Part shown: positions 16,592 through 25,261 of the stretch, in pieces
Position numbering within the stretch: the first letter of the stretch is position 1
Layout: each line of letters opens with the position of its first letter
Source of the DNA: JASSUD01 sp031963445
GTDB taxonomy: Bacteria; Pseudomonadota; Gammaproteobacteria; Burkholderiales; Burkholderiaceae
DNA: 64,000 bases
NCBI GenBank assembly: GCA_031963445.1
Contig: JASSUH010000001.1
Span: 806,001 to 870,000, forward strand
Reading direction: 5' to 3'
Notes under the pieces: generated by a model
Database searches by the model: none
Seen by the model: the letters and a program-made list of their open reading frames with translations, nothing else
Told to the model about the DNA's origin: nothing
Made by a program: the position numbers and the translations under genes

Positions 16592-17350
16592 ATGCAGTTT
16601 GATACTATTACGCTCTTCCCAGATATGTTTAAGGCGCTCACAGAGTGGGGCGTAACGGGTCGCGCAGCGGCCAGTCATTACGCATTACGGACCTGGAATC
16701 CGCGCGATTTCACCACGGATAACTACCGTACCGTGGACGATCGGCCCTATGGCGGTGGTCCTGGCATGGTGATGTTAGCGCGGCCGTTAGAGCAAGCGAT
16801 TCAGGCGGCACGTTTGGCGCAGGCTGAAGCTGGCGTAAATTCACCGCGCGTGATTTTGCTCTCTCCTCAGGGGCGTGTATTGACGCACGCAGGCGTGATG
16901 AAGCTTGCGGCTGAGCCGGGCCTGATTTTAGTATGCGGGCGCTATGAGGCAATTGATCAACGCGTGCTTGAGCGTTGTGTCGATGAAGAAATTAGTATTG
17001 GGGATTTTGTATTATCAGGTGGTGAGCTGCCAGCGATGGTGCTGATGGATGCTGTGATTCGACAGCTGCCAGGTGTACTTAACCATGCCGGGTCAGCTGC
17101 GCAAGATAGTTTTGTAGATGGCTTGCTCGATTGCCCGCACTATACCCGCCCTCAAGAATATGAGGGTATGCAGGTGCCGAGCGTGCTGCTGGAAGGTAAT
17201 CATGCGCAGATCAGCAAATGGCGCCGTCAGCAAGCCCTTTTAAGTACGTTGAAAAAACGACCAGATTTATTGCAAATAGCCTGCCAAGAAAGCAAGCTGA
17301 CTGAAGCAGAGCAGGCTTGGCTAGCGCGTTATAGCGAAACAGAATTTTAG
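16592..17350 (+). CDS. trmD: tRNA (guanine-N1-)-methyltransferase TrmD
   Basis: TrmD methylates G37 of tRNAs using S-adenosylmethionine, preventing frameshifts. This SPOUT-knot enzyme has 252 residues. Visible motifs are YGGGPGMVM, ILLSPQGRVLTH, LVCGRYEAIDQRV, ISIGDFVLSGGELPAM and a C-terminal WRRQQAL. A strong ribosome site (AAGGAGGGAG) precedes the start. Only six bases separate its stop from rplS. Confidence 0.96.
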   Translation: MQFDTITLFPDMFKALTEWGVTGRAAASHYALRTWNPRDFTTDNYRTVDDRPYGGGPGMVMLARPLEQAIQAARLAQAEAGVNSPRVILLSPQGRVLTHAGVMKLAAEPGLILVCGRYEAIDQRVLERCVDEEISIGDFVLSGGELPAMVLMDAVIRQLPGVLNHAGSAAQDSFVDGLLDCPHYTRPQEYEGMQVPSVLLEGNHAQISKWRRQQALLSTLKKRPDLLQIACQESKLTEAEQAWLARYSETEF

Positions 17351-17356
17351 GAGTTA

Positions 17357-17737
17357 ATGATGAATCTAATTGCACAGCTCGAACAAGAACAGATCGAGCG
17401 TTTGCTCGATGGCAAGACCTTACCTAATTTCGCCCCAGGCGATACGGTTGTGGTGAATGTGAATGTAGTGGAAGGCACTCGCAAGCGCGTCCAGGCGTTT
17501 GAAGGCGTAGTGATTGCTAAACGCAATCGCAGCCTAAACTCATCATTTATCGTGCGCAAAATTTCAGCGGGCGAAGGTGTTGAGAGAACTTTCCAAACTT
17601 ACTCACCGTTACTCGATAGCATCGTCGTTAAGCGCCGTGGTGCTGTGCGTCGTGCCAAACTGTATTATCAGCGTAACCGTTCAGGTAAAGCAGCACGTAT
17701 TAAAGAAAAGCATGAGAGCCGCGCTGCACAGGCTTAA
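17357..17737 (+). CDS. rplS: 50S ribosomal protein L19
   Basis: L19 lies at the 30S-50S interface. The 126-residue protein carries the usual motifs (FAPGDTVVVNVNVVEGTRKR, QAFEGVVIAKRNR, VERTFQTYSPLLDSI and VKRRGAVRRAKLYY). It is the last gene of the rpsP operon. Confidence 0.96.
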   Translation: MMNLIAQLEQEQIERLLDGKTLPNFAPGDTVVVNVNVVEGTRKRVQAFEGVVIAKRNRSLNSSFIVRKISAGEGVERTFQTYSPLLDSIVVKRRGAVRRAKLYYQRNRSGKAARIKEKHESRAAQA

Positions 17738-17825
17738 TCCTGCCCACTAAAAGCGTTGCCAACATTGCTTCAAGAAGCCAGCCGAAAGAAAATTGACGCT
17801 GGCTAATTGCATTGGAGAAACGTTA

Positions 17826-17977
17826 GAGCCTGTTTATAATCTTTCAAAAGTGGGTTGTGTTGGGGTTCCGTATTTAATTAAATGAGTCACCCCAACCTAT
17901 AATTTCATAGGTTGGGGTGACGAAGGAACCCCAACATGACGGCCTTAAGGGTGATTCTGGAGATTATGAACAAGCTC
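17826..17977. repeat. MITE-like element, family 1, copy 5 (with altered loop)
   Basis: The ends are GAGCCTGTTTATAATCT and ATTATGAACAAGCTC, with TTA on the left and TAA on the right. In the left arm the usual TTCCTTCGTCA loop is replaced by a longer stretch containing TATTTAATTAAAT, while the right arm keeps the normal loop. Confidence 0.75.
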
Positions 17978-18205
17978 TAAGAAAATTCGATCTGCGTTTG
18001 CCTTATATTTGGGCTAGCGCAGCGAGCAGGAATACGTTAAAAAGCATGGTGCTGCTACCAAGTAATGCAGTGTTTCCTAAAGCTAGAACTATCCCTTGAA
18101 TCTCTAAAAATACGAATGACGTCTTTTTAGGCGATTGCTTGGTAGGTTCTTAAATAATAATTTCTAAAACGAGCTTTATTGACAAGAAGCGCGAGGCTAG
18201 TTCGC

Positions 18206-19135
18206 ATGACTTTTTTCTCTGTATTGTTTGCACTTATCTTTGAACAGATATGTGCTTTATCCCCGCAAAATCGTATTGCTGTGCTGTTAAAGCAGCATGT
18301 AATAAGTGTTGCCGAATATGGCGAGGCTGGACGCCAGCATAGCGTGCTCGCTTGGTTGAGCGTGGTTGTGCCTTGGACGTTAGCGGCCGGGTTAATTTAT
18401 TACGGCCTATATCAAGTTAATTTCTTTTTAGCCTTTCTTTGGAATATAGCCGTTGTCTATGCCACGCTTGGCTTTAGACAATTTAGCCATTCCTTCACTT
18501 CTATCCAAAAAGCATTAAACCAGCAAGACGTCGAGCGTGCACGTGAAGTGCTGCATGCTTGGACTCAACTTGGCACGACTGATATGCCGGTCAGTGAAAT
18601 CGTTCGACATGCGTTGATACATGCGGTAATTGCGGCGCATCGGCGTGTCTTTGGGGTTTTCTTTTGGTTTTTGATGCCAATTGGGCCGGCTGGCGCTGTC
18701 TTATATCGAGTGGCTGAATATTTAGCTTATCCGCCAAGCGATGCATCAGAAACGCGCGCTTTTTTCGGCGAGTTTGCGCGCAAAGTTTTCTTTGTGCTGG
18801 ATTGGATACCAGTACGCTTAACCGCATTTGGTTTTGCGATTGTAGGTAATTTTGAAGAAGCCATTCATGCGTGGCGCAGTGATGCGCAACAATGGCCAGA
18901 CACCAACAATGGTGTGTTGCTAGCCGCTGGCGGTGGGGCGTTGGGCATGCAACTGATGGGGCCAGTGGCCGAACCCTCCAGTCTAGAAGCATTGACAGAA
19001 GAAATTCAGCCTGTGATAGCGAGCGAAAGCTGTACGCCGCATGCGCTGCAATTAGGTGTAGGGTTGGTATGGCGCGCTGTAGTGTTGTGGATGGTGTTGC
19101 TATTAATGCTAACTTGCGCTGTGTGGTTTGGTTAA
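18206..19135 (+). CDS. CobD/CbiB-family membrane protein
   Basis: This is a multi-helix inner-membrane protein of the CobD/CbiB family (adenosylcobinamide-phosphate synthase fold). Visible motifs are TLGFRQFSHSFTSIQKAL, ALIHAVIAAHRRVFGVFFWF, GPAGAVLYRVAEYL and FVLDWIPVRLTAFGFAIVG. I chose the ATG at 18206 (MTFFSVLFALIFEQ) because family members start this way; the frame extends nine codons further upstream. Burkholderiaceae carry this paralogue outside cobalamin operons and its role there is unclear. No cobalamin genes are nearby. Confidence 0.8.
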   Translation: MTFFSVLFALIFEQICALSPQNRIAVLLKQHVISVAEYGEAGRQHSVLAWLSVVVPWTLAAGLIYYGLYQVNFFLAFLWNIAVVYATLGFRQFSHSFTSIQKALNQQDVERAREVLHAWTQLGTTDMPVSEIVRHALIHAVIAAHRRVFGVFFWFLMPIGPAGAVLYRVAEYLAYPPSDASETRAFFGEFARKVFFVLDWIPVRLTAFGFAIVGNFEEAIHAWRSDAQQWPDTNNGVLLAAGGGALGMQLMGPVAEPSSLEALTEEIQPVIASESCTPHALQLGVGLVWRAVVLWMVLLLMLTCAVWFG

Positions 19136-19188
19136 GGGAAGGTAGTTTAAGTTGGGTTGAGTTGCTATGCCTCAAACTTAGGTAGTCA

Positions 19189-19828
19189 CCTCTGAATAAA
19201 TCGTTTTTCAAGATTTAGAGAGAAGCAAAAGAATGAGAGCGGCCGATAGGCAAGCCGCCAATAAGCAAAATAAAAAGGGATAAAAGCCGAAGTTTTCTGA
19301 GGATTATGCCCAGCGCCCAGAGCACCGTATGGATAGGGTCGCCTAGCGCACCTTTGAGCCAATTTCTGCCAAATTTCCCATCGGCTTTCATATAACCAAT
19401 CGTGGGCTCAATCGGTATTTCTCCCCGGTGAAATATTGATGGCAGAGGTTTTCCACCCACCCCCACACCACCTCTTCATCTGCAAATGAAGCGCATATTG
19501 TAGATACAGCAAGCCTACGATCAGGCGAGGTGAGGTCGCAGGTCGACCTCTACCTCTATTTGAAGTAAATCCCCCACTCATCAAAACGTTGAGCCGACTC
19601 AGTTGACTAAACCCGCCAGGCGTACCAACGGCTGCGCCATATTGATCTGCTCGTTTAGCGGATGTCGAAATAAACCTCGCATGCGCGCCGCTGCTTTCAG
19701 GCACATCTATACCTCGTCTCAATTTGCAGGATTAATTGCCTGAATATCCCTATTTCTTGCAATTTATGCAACCATTTTTAGACCTTCAGTCTTACAGTGG
19801 AGGGGCTTACAGAATTATTCAGGGCCGA
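19189..19828 (-). mobile_element. IS5-type insertion sequence remnant
   Basis: The terminal inverted repeats are recognisable: ACCTCTGAATAAATCG on the left, and on the right, read inward, GGCCCTGAATAATTCTGTAAG. Inside is a transposase remnant with a large internal deletion. The right end matches the solitary end at 7725-7843. Confidence 0.65.
19230..19710 (-). pseudogene. IS5-family transposase with internal deletion and frameshift
   Basis: The N-terminal part (QLSRLNVLMSGGF, RGRPATSPRLIVGLLYLQYA) is joined directly to the C-terminal part (PTIGYMKADGKFGRNWLKGA, LGDPIHTVLWALG). A change of frame occurs where a YFTGE-like motif would be. The catalytic middle with the DDE residues is missing, so it cannot be active. 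Confidence 0.75.
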
Positions 19829-20361
19829 CTAAATAACAGGCTATAAGCTGGCGTTTGAAAGATGGCTTGCAACTCATTTCGGCTTCTGAAGTCGCAGTAG
19901 AAGATGAGTTTTTTTTAATGTCAAGAATGTGACGCGAGATAAATATTAGCTGCGTATCGAATATCGCCGCAGTTGTTAAAGATTGTATCCAGCAATATTG
20001 GAGGCTTTGAGGTTGCGAATGCGCTTGCCAAGCTCTTTACATAGCATGAGATACAACTATTACAAGCCCGCTTTGCTGAATTGAATACAAGGCTTCAAGA
20101 GAAATGTAATGAACGTCTCCCTCCGCTAGTTGTGAGGGAAAAGGAATGAGGACGCTCACAAGTCGGCGGCATCTTAAGTGCTCAAGGTGGAAAATCATCA
20201 AAATTTTCACAGGCAAATGGGAGGGTGCGAAAAGAAGCTTATCCCATCAGAAATTTTGCCGCGTTAAATATAGGGTATATTCCCTGGGATAAATCGTGCA
20301 AGCATGCGTAATATATAAATTACTTAAAAAAACATAAAAAATAATCTCACTCTATTATTTA
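19829..20361. other. Non-coding stretch upstream of the F-box gene
   Basis: No supported gene is present, and the sequence looks like decayed DNA. A small palindrome, AGGGTATATTCCCT, lies near 20271-20284, about 95 bp before the F-box gene start, and could be an operator. The bases close to the gene become strongly AT-rich. Confidence 0.4.
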
Positions 20362-20379
20362 ATGGCGAGGGGGGAGGTA

Positions 20380-21336
20380 ATGGGAAATATTATATCAAGC
20401 TTAAATTATTACGCGCGACCAAATTTAAATAATTTACTGCATCGTGAATCAAGCATTAAGCGATTGCCAGAAAGCGTTCCTCCAGAAATTTGGATGAAAA
20501 TTTTTAATTTTTATGCAGAAATGCCCAATGTCAAAGTTCATCATTTGAGTGCACTTAGATTTGTATGTAAATATTTTAAAGAGATATATGATACTGTCGG
20601 TGCAAGCGAAGATGAAATATTATACGATGCTTGCGGTAAAAACACTGTTTTTTCTCATGCTTTAAAAAAAGGAATGGAAGATAAACGTAGAGAAATATAT
20701 TATAGATATGAAATCATGTCTCAAGTTAAATATTCCATTGAAGATATTTGTAACAATCAAAATTTATCGTTTTTAGAGTGCAAGAAAAAAATTAAAGAAG
20801 TAATGACTCAAACAATATTTGTAGAGGTCTCTGCTGAAATAACCGAAACACCTAAGCTCTTTCCTTTTCAAATATCCGAACTCTTTTCTTTTCAAACATT
20901 TAAAATACTCAATCTGTTATCTTTGTTTTTCAAATTAATTGTTTTAACTCTTGATAGATTGTGGTTTAAGTATGACAAGGGGAAAGTAGTGCTTTCGATT
21001 TTATTTGAAAAAAAAGATATAAAATGCCTAGCGTTACATGTAAAAGTTAATGACAAAGAAGGGGCAAAGTTTTTTGTTAATGGATTTTTGAAATTTCTCA
21101 AGCAAAATAAAAATATAAAAAATATTTACTGTCTAAATCTTGATTTTCAAGAAATTAATATCGATGATATATGCAAATTATTTTTTGCGTTAAAGGATAA
21201 GAATTTTATTGAGATAAAATTAACTCACAATCAAACTCTAAGTGAGGAATTTTATTCTTCACTTAATAAATTAAATGATTTATTTAAATCAAGAGTTGAT
21301 TTTATTAATAGAAAAAGCAAAGATAATAAAGCCTAA
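20380..21336 (+). CDS. F-box protein, candidate T3SS effector with myristoylation-type start
   Basis: The 318-residue protein has an F-box-like motif at residues about 30-70 (LPESVPPEIWMKIFNFY then LSALRFVCKYFKEIYD). F-boxes bind host Skp1 and recruit targets to SCF ubiquitin ligases. Bacteria have no such ligase, so the partner would be in a eukaryotic host. The C-terminal half has repeated leucine/asparagine-rich stretches that may bind a target. I chose the ATG at 20380 over one 18 bases upstream because a purine-rich site precedes it and it gives MGNIIS, matching the N-myristoylation pattern. Base use is far more AT-rich than the neighbours, a sign of transfer. Confidence 0.75.
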   Translation: MGNIISSLNYYARPNLNNLLHRESSIKRLPESVPPEIWMKIFNFYAEMPNVKVHHLSALRFVCKYFKEIYDTVGASEDEILYDACGKNTVFSHALKKGMEDKRREIYYRYEIMSQVKYSIEDICNNQNLSFLECKKKIKEVMTQTIFVEVSAEITETPKLFPFQISELFSFQTFKILNLLSLFFKLIVLTLDRLWFKYDKGKVVLSILFEKKDIKCLALHVKVNDKEGAKFFVNGFLKFLKQNKNIKNIYCLNLDFQEINIDDICKLFFALKDKNFIEIKLTHNQTLSEEFYSSLNKLNDLFKSRVDFINRKSKDNKA

Positions 21337-21346
21337 GAGATATTGA

Positions 21347-21562
21347 TGGGTCCAAAGACGCGGGTGGCATACGGGGGATTTATTTCGACAGTCCCTAGAT
21401 GAACAGATCAATATGCAGCATTGGTTGGTGCGGTTATCAGATGTGATCGATTGGGATCGGCTCAGTGTATTAATGAGCGAGAGCTTCACCTCAAAGCAAG
21501 GTCGGCCAGCGACTGCGCCTCGTCTATCAAGTCTGATCAGTCGTTATACCCACGCGAAGTAG
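21347..21562 (+). pseudogene. IS5-family transposase, N-terminal remnant
   Basis: The frame reads GDLFRQSLDEQINMQHWLVR then DWDRLSVLMSESFTSKQGRP and ATAPRL before ending at TAG 21560-21562. It is clearly related to the N-terminal part of the transposase remnant at 19230-19710, but lies on the other strand. The two scraps bracket the F-box gene. Confidence 0.7.
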
Positions 21563-21662
21563 TGCAAGCGCATGCATCGGGCTTTACGTACTTTGTGTTC
21601 ACGAGTAGGGTGTGTGATGCGTGACGTTAAGAAGCAAATCGAATCGGTCGCTGAGCAAAGTC

Positions 21663-22574
21663 TTAGCGTATCAATGACTTATTTTCTTGTCTTAACCGCA
21701 CATACAGCGCATGTCGTTGCGCTGCAATTAACCCACTTTTTATCCCTTCTAAGATAGTGCAGCCTGGTTCTTGTAGATGCTGGCAGTTGCGAAAGCGGCA
21801 GCTGCCCAGTAAGGGCCGGAATTCTACGAAAGCGTGTGTCAGTTCTTCTGCGCTTAAATGATATAAACCAAATTCCTGGAAACCTGGAGAATCAATAATT
21901 GCACCGCCCTGCGCGAGTGGGTAGAGGCGGGTTGCTGTGGTTGTGTGCTTGCCAGTTTTGAGCGCCGTAGAAATTTCATTGGTGGCGGCTTTCGCTTCGG
22001 GAGCGAGCAAATTAATCAGCGTTGATTTACCTGTTCCAGATTGCCCAACCAGAAGCGTCACTTGACCTGTAAGCTGCTGGCCTAATTCTTCGCTAGCTAC
22101 GTCACTTTGGTTTTTGATCGAGGCTTCACGCAGTTGATACCCAAGTTGTTGGTACAACTCGAGGCGCTGGCGCGTGGCTGCTAATTCCTCTATCAGATCG
22201 ACCTTATTCAACACCAGTAAAGGCGTAATAGCCTGCGCTTCACAAGCAATCAAGGCGCGCCCCAGTAGCTCATCGCTAAAATGAGGCAGCGTCGCAAGCA
22301 TAAACAATACTTGATCAAGATTGGCCGCTAGCCGCTTAGTTTTAAATTGATCAGATCGATACAGCAGATTGCGCCGTGGCGCAATTTCAACAATTAATCC
22401 CTGCTTGTCTGAGCCGCGTGAAAAGCTGACTTTGTCACCGACAATCGCTTCTCTTTTGCGTTGTAAAAAGCATTGCAGTGGCGCTTCACCGCTTTCAGGT
22501 TCAACCCAATAGTGGCGCCCGTAAGCGGCAATGACTCGTCCTTGTTCAATGGTTTTCTGGTGGTTTGAGGTCAT
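21663..22574 (-). CDS. rsgA: Ribosome small-subunit-dependent GTPase RsgA
   Basis: RsgA is a circularly permuted GTPase that checks late 30S assembly. The 303-residue protein shows the permuted order: LVLNKVDLI (G4), then LLVGQSGTGKSTLINLL (G1), the KTGKHTTT loop (G2) and DSPGFQEFGL (G3). The zinc-binding C-terminus CRFRNCQHLQEPGC is intact. An OB-fold N-terminus precedes the GTPase. It is followed in the genome by an M48 protease gene, as in other Burkholderiaceae. Confidence 0.95.
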   Translation of the reverse strand: MTSNHQKTIEQGRVIAAYGRHYWVEPESGEAPLQCFLQRKREAIVGDKVSFSRGSDKQGLIVEIAPRRNLLYRSDQFKTKRLAANLDQVLFMLATLPHFSDELLGRALIACEAQAITPLLVLNKVDLIEELAATRQRLELYQQLGYQLREASIKNQSDVASEELGQQLTGQVTLLVGQSGTGKSTLINLLAPEAKAATNEISTALKTGKHTTTATRLYPLAQGGAIIDSPGFQEFGLYHLSAEELTHAFVEFRPLLGSCRFRNCQHLQEPGCTILEGIKSGLIAAQRHALYVRLRQENKSLIR

Positions 22575-22616
22575 TAAATATCTTGGCGAGCAGACTGATG
22601 ATTGGGCAAACGCATA

Positions 22617-23885
22617 CTATTGAGTGATCTGGGCCGTATGTCGCAGCGCCAGCAAGTGTGCAATACGTTGCGCAGCAGGCGGGTGAGAGTAGTAGAAAGT
22701 GCTGTAGATAGGGTCAGGCGTTAAAGTGGTCGCATTATCCTCGTGCAGTTTCACTAGCGCACGTACCAGATCATCCGCGGGAGTTAGGCTAGCAGAAAAC
22801 GCATCGGCCTCGAATTCGTTGCGGCGTGACAGCAGTTTGGCCACTGGGCTGAGAAAAAATAAGAAAATAGGCAGCACCAAGAAAAAGAGCGTTAAAGCAA
22901 TGTGTGCTTGGCTTTCCGTGAGCGATGGCGTCACGCCAAGTCCCGTGTAAAACCACGTGCATTGAGCGAGCCAACCTAATAACGCGAAAAGCGCGAAACT
23001 CATCCCACACATCACAATTAGGCCTTTAGTAATATGGTGCCGTTTGTAATGGCCTAGTTCGTGCGCTAGCACAGCTTCGATTTCATCGTTTGAAAGGCGT
23101 GCGAGCAACGTATCAAAGAAAACAATGCGCTTGGCTGCGCCTAAACCGACGAAATAAGCGTTGCCGTGCGTTGAGCGGCGGCTGCCATCCATCACGAAAA
23201 GCCCTTTAGCGGCGAATTGGCAGCGTTTCAATAAATTCTCAATCCGTACCCGCAGCGTCTCGTCCCGCAAAGGTTCAAAGCGGTTAAAAAGCGGCGCGAT
23301 TAAAGTTGGATAAAGCACCAACGCAAGCAAGTTAAATCCCATCCATAAACCTGCCGCCCATAGCCACCAACCTTGCCCTGCCTGCTGCATCAGCCACAAC
23401 ACAGCAAAAATAAGCGGCAAGCCAAGGATTGCGCTCAGCACACTTCCTTTGACTAGATCAAGCAAGAATAAAGTTTTAGTCATGCGGTTAAAATCAAAGC
23501 GCTCATCAATAACAAACTGTCGGATATAAGTAAAAGGCAAATCCGCTAGGCTGCCAATCACAAGCACGGCTGCTATTAAGCTGATTTGGCCAACATAGCC
23601 GGTGCCAAGCCAGCTTGTCAGTGCACTATTGAGCGCTTGCAGGCCGCCTAACAGCGTTAGCACAACCAAGATCGCTGCACTTGTTAACACTTCTGCCACG
23701 GCTAAGAAAGTGCAAGCGATAGTGTAATCAGCAGCGCGCTGATGTTTGGGCAAAGGAGTGGTGTGCTGAAATTGCGCGGGTACAACATTGCGATGCTGGC
23801 GCACATAGCGAATCTGACGCATCGCTAGCCATAGTTTCAGCGTAAGCATCGCGCCTAGGGTAAATATGAAAATAGCTGTAAACAT
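22617..23885 (-). CDS. M48-family membrane metalloprotease (CAAX protease/Ste24-like)
   Basis: This is an integral membrane zinc protease of 422 residues with an N-terminal Ste24-type helical region. The zinc motif HELGH (VLAHELGHYKRHH) and the downstream ligand region (NEFEADAFSASL) are present. The family degrades or trims membrane proteins. It sits upstream of rsgA on the same strand (43 bp gap) and is probably co-transcribed. Confidence 0.9.
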   Translation of the reverse strand: MFTAIFIFTLGAMLTLKLWLAMRQIRYVRQHRNVVPAQFQHTTPLPKHQRAADYTIACTFLAVAEVLTSAAILVVLTLLGGLQALNSALTSWLGTGYVGQISLIAAVLVIGSLADLPFTYIRQFVIDERFDFNRMTKTLFLLDLVKGSVLSAILGLPLIFAVLWLMQQAGQGWWLWAAGLWMGFNLLALVLYPTLIAPLFNRFEPLRDETLRVRIENLLKRCQFAAKGLFVMDGSRRSTHGNAYFVGLGAAKRIVFFDTLLARLSNDEIEAVLAHELGHYKRHHITKGLIVMCGMSFALFALLGWLAQCTWFYTGLGVTPSLTESQAHIALTLFFLVLPIFLFFLSPVAKLLSRRNEFEADAFSASLTPADDLVRALVKLHEDNATTLTPDPIYSTFYYSHPPAAQRIAHLLALRHTAQITQ

Positions 23886-23934
23886 TCTGTGTTTATAAAA
23901 AAAGCGTTAGTGATAAAACAGGTTCTAAAGATTA

Positions 23935-24351
23935 TTACGACTTTGGTTCAGTTACTAAACTAATTCTAGTCAAACCGCTCGTCTGCGCCGCTGCGACAAT
24001 CTGTGCGACATATTCATAATGTGCTGCACGATCGACATACAGGTGAAGTTCAGGTGCAGGATTGGCTTGTGCCGCAGCAACCAGACGATCTTGCAACGTA
24101 GCTTGATCGATGGCTTGCTGCTCCCAAAACATCGCTCCATTGGCCCGGACTATTAACTTTATATGCTTCGATTTTGCATTCTGCGGCTGATTACTAGCGC
24201 GGGGCAAATCGACTTTAGTCTCGTGCTGCATAACAGGCAGGGTTACCATAAAAATAATCAGCAAAACAAGCATGACATCGACGAGCGGTGTCATATTGAT
24301 TTCACTCATTAAGCTATCTTCGTGATCAGACCCGAAGAGATACTTTGCCAT
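23935..24351 (-). CDS. exbD: ExbD/TolR-family biopolymer transport protein
   Basis: The 138-residue protein has one N-terminal transmembrane helix (MTPLVDVMLVLLIIFMVTLP) with the conserved Asp that conducts protons, and a periplasmic domain. Together with the ExbB-like protein it energises TonB-dependent uptake. No tonB gene is visible nearby, so the energised partner must be elsewhere or absent. Confidence 0.9.
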   Translation of the reverse strand: MAKYLFGSDHEDSLMSEINMTPLVDVMLVLLIIFMVTLPVMQHETKVDLPRASNQPQNAKSKHIKLIVRANGAMFWEQQAIDQATLQDRLVAAAQANPAPELHLYVDRAAHYEYVAQIVAAAQTSGLTRISLVTEPKS

Positions 24352-24382
24352 TTAGAGACTCCACACACTATTCATACCAGTC

Positions 24383-25063
24383 TCATCGTCCAGAGTAAGG
24401 GCGTATGCCCATGGAAAGATAAGCATGTAGATCATGAGCAAAGCAGTAAAGCTTGTTCGACATGGTTTTGCTGCGACGTATCAACATGTTATAGCCAAGT
24501 ACGGCTGGAATGGCGACGAAAAGCCCCAACGCAGTCATAATCAGCGCCTCACCAACAGGGCCAGCCACATGATCAAGCGAAGTTTGGCCGCTTTCGCCGA
24601 TCGCCAGTAGCGCATGATAGATGCCCCATACCGTACCAAGCAAACCAATGAACGGTGTAGTTGAACCAATGGAGGCGAGTATTGCCAGACCGCTTTGCAT
24701 CTGTGCGATGCTTTTAGTAATTGAATTTTTTAGACAGCTAATAATCCAATCACTCTTATTCATTTGCTCGTGCTGTTGCTGTTGGCTTTGATAATGGTTA
24801 ACTGCCTGTTGACCTGTGAGCACGAGTGTTAGAAGAGGGTGATCTGAAAAGGAGCGCAATTTTTGGATGCCGTCATTCAAGTCATCGGCGCTCCAAAATA
24901 TTGGCTCTGCCTTTTTTATTAGCGTATTCAGCCGCCAAAGATACCCAGTTTTAAACAGAATAACGGTCCAAGAAAGGATTGAGGTAAACAGTAGGGTGAG
25001 CGTTATCATCCGTGTAATTAAATCACCCTGCTGCCATAAATGTGTCAAACCGTAGTGTTGCAT
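24383..25063 (-). CDS. exbB: ExbB/TolQ-family proton channel protein
   Basis: This MotA/TolQ/ExbB-family protein has three transmembrane helices. Motifs include LASIGSTTPFIGLLGTVWGI and GEALIMTALGLFVAIPAVL. I chose the ATG at 25063 (MQHYGLTHLWQQGD), which has AGGA five to eight bases upstream. The open frame extends a further 32 codons that look non-coding. It precedes exbD in the same operon (31 bp gap). Confidence 0.9.
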   Translation of the reverse strand: MQHYGLTHLWQQGDLITRMITLTLLFTSILSWTVILFKTGYLWRLNTLIKKAEPIFWSADDLNDGIQKLRSFSDHPLLTLVLTGQQAVNHYQSQQQQHEQMNKSDWIISCLKNSITKSIAQMQSGLAILASIGSTTPFIGLLGTVWGIYHALLAIGESGQTSLDHVAGPVGEALIMTALGLFVAIPAVLGYNMLIRRSKTMSNKLYCFAHDLHAYLSMGIRPYSGR

Positions 25064-25261
25064 TCCCATTCCTGATGTTGACGTTCCAAAGGCAAAGAGG
25101 GTGAGCGAATTGATGAGCTTGTCGCATAAGAGCGCGCCCGGCCTGCACAAAGATGCCACTAACTAATCTTTGCATCATATTGTGAAGGCACGTGGGCAAA
25201 GGGATTAAATCTGTCTCATTGAGCAAAAAGTTGCTTGGGCGTTGGAGACAATTTATCCAAC

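Noticed and set aside
17917..18099. 60-codon frame starting within a family 1 repeat
   Set aside because: It starts in the repeat arm and has no motif or ribosome site.
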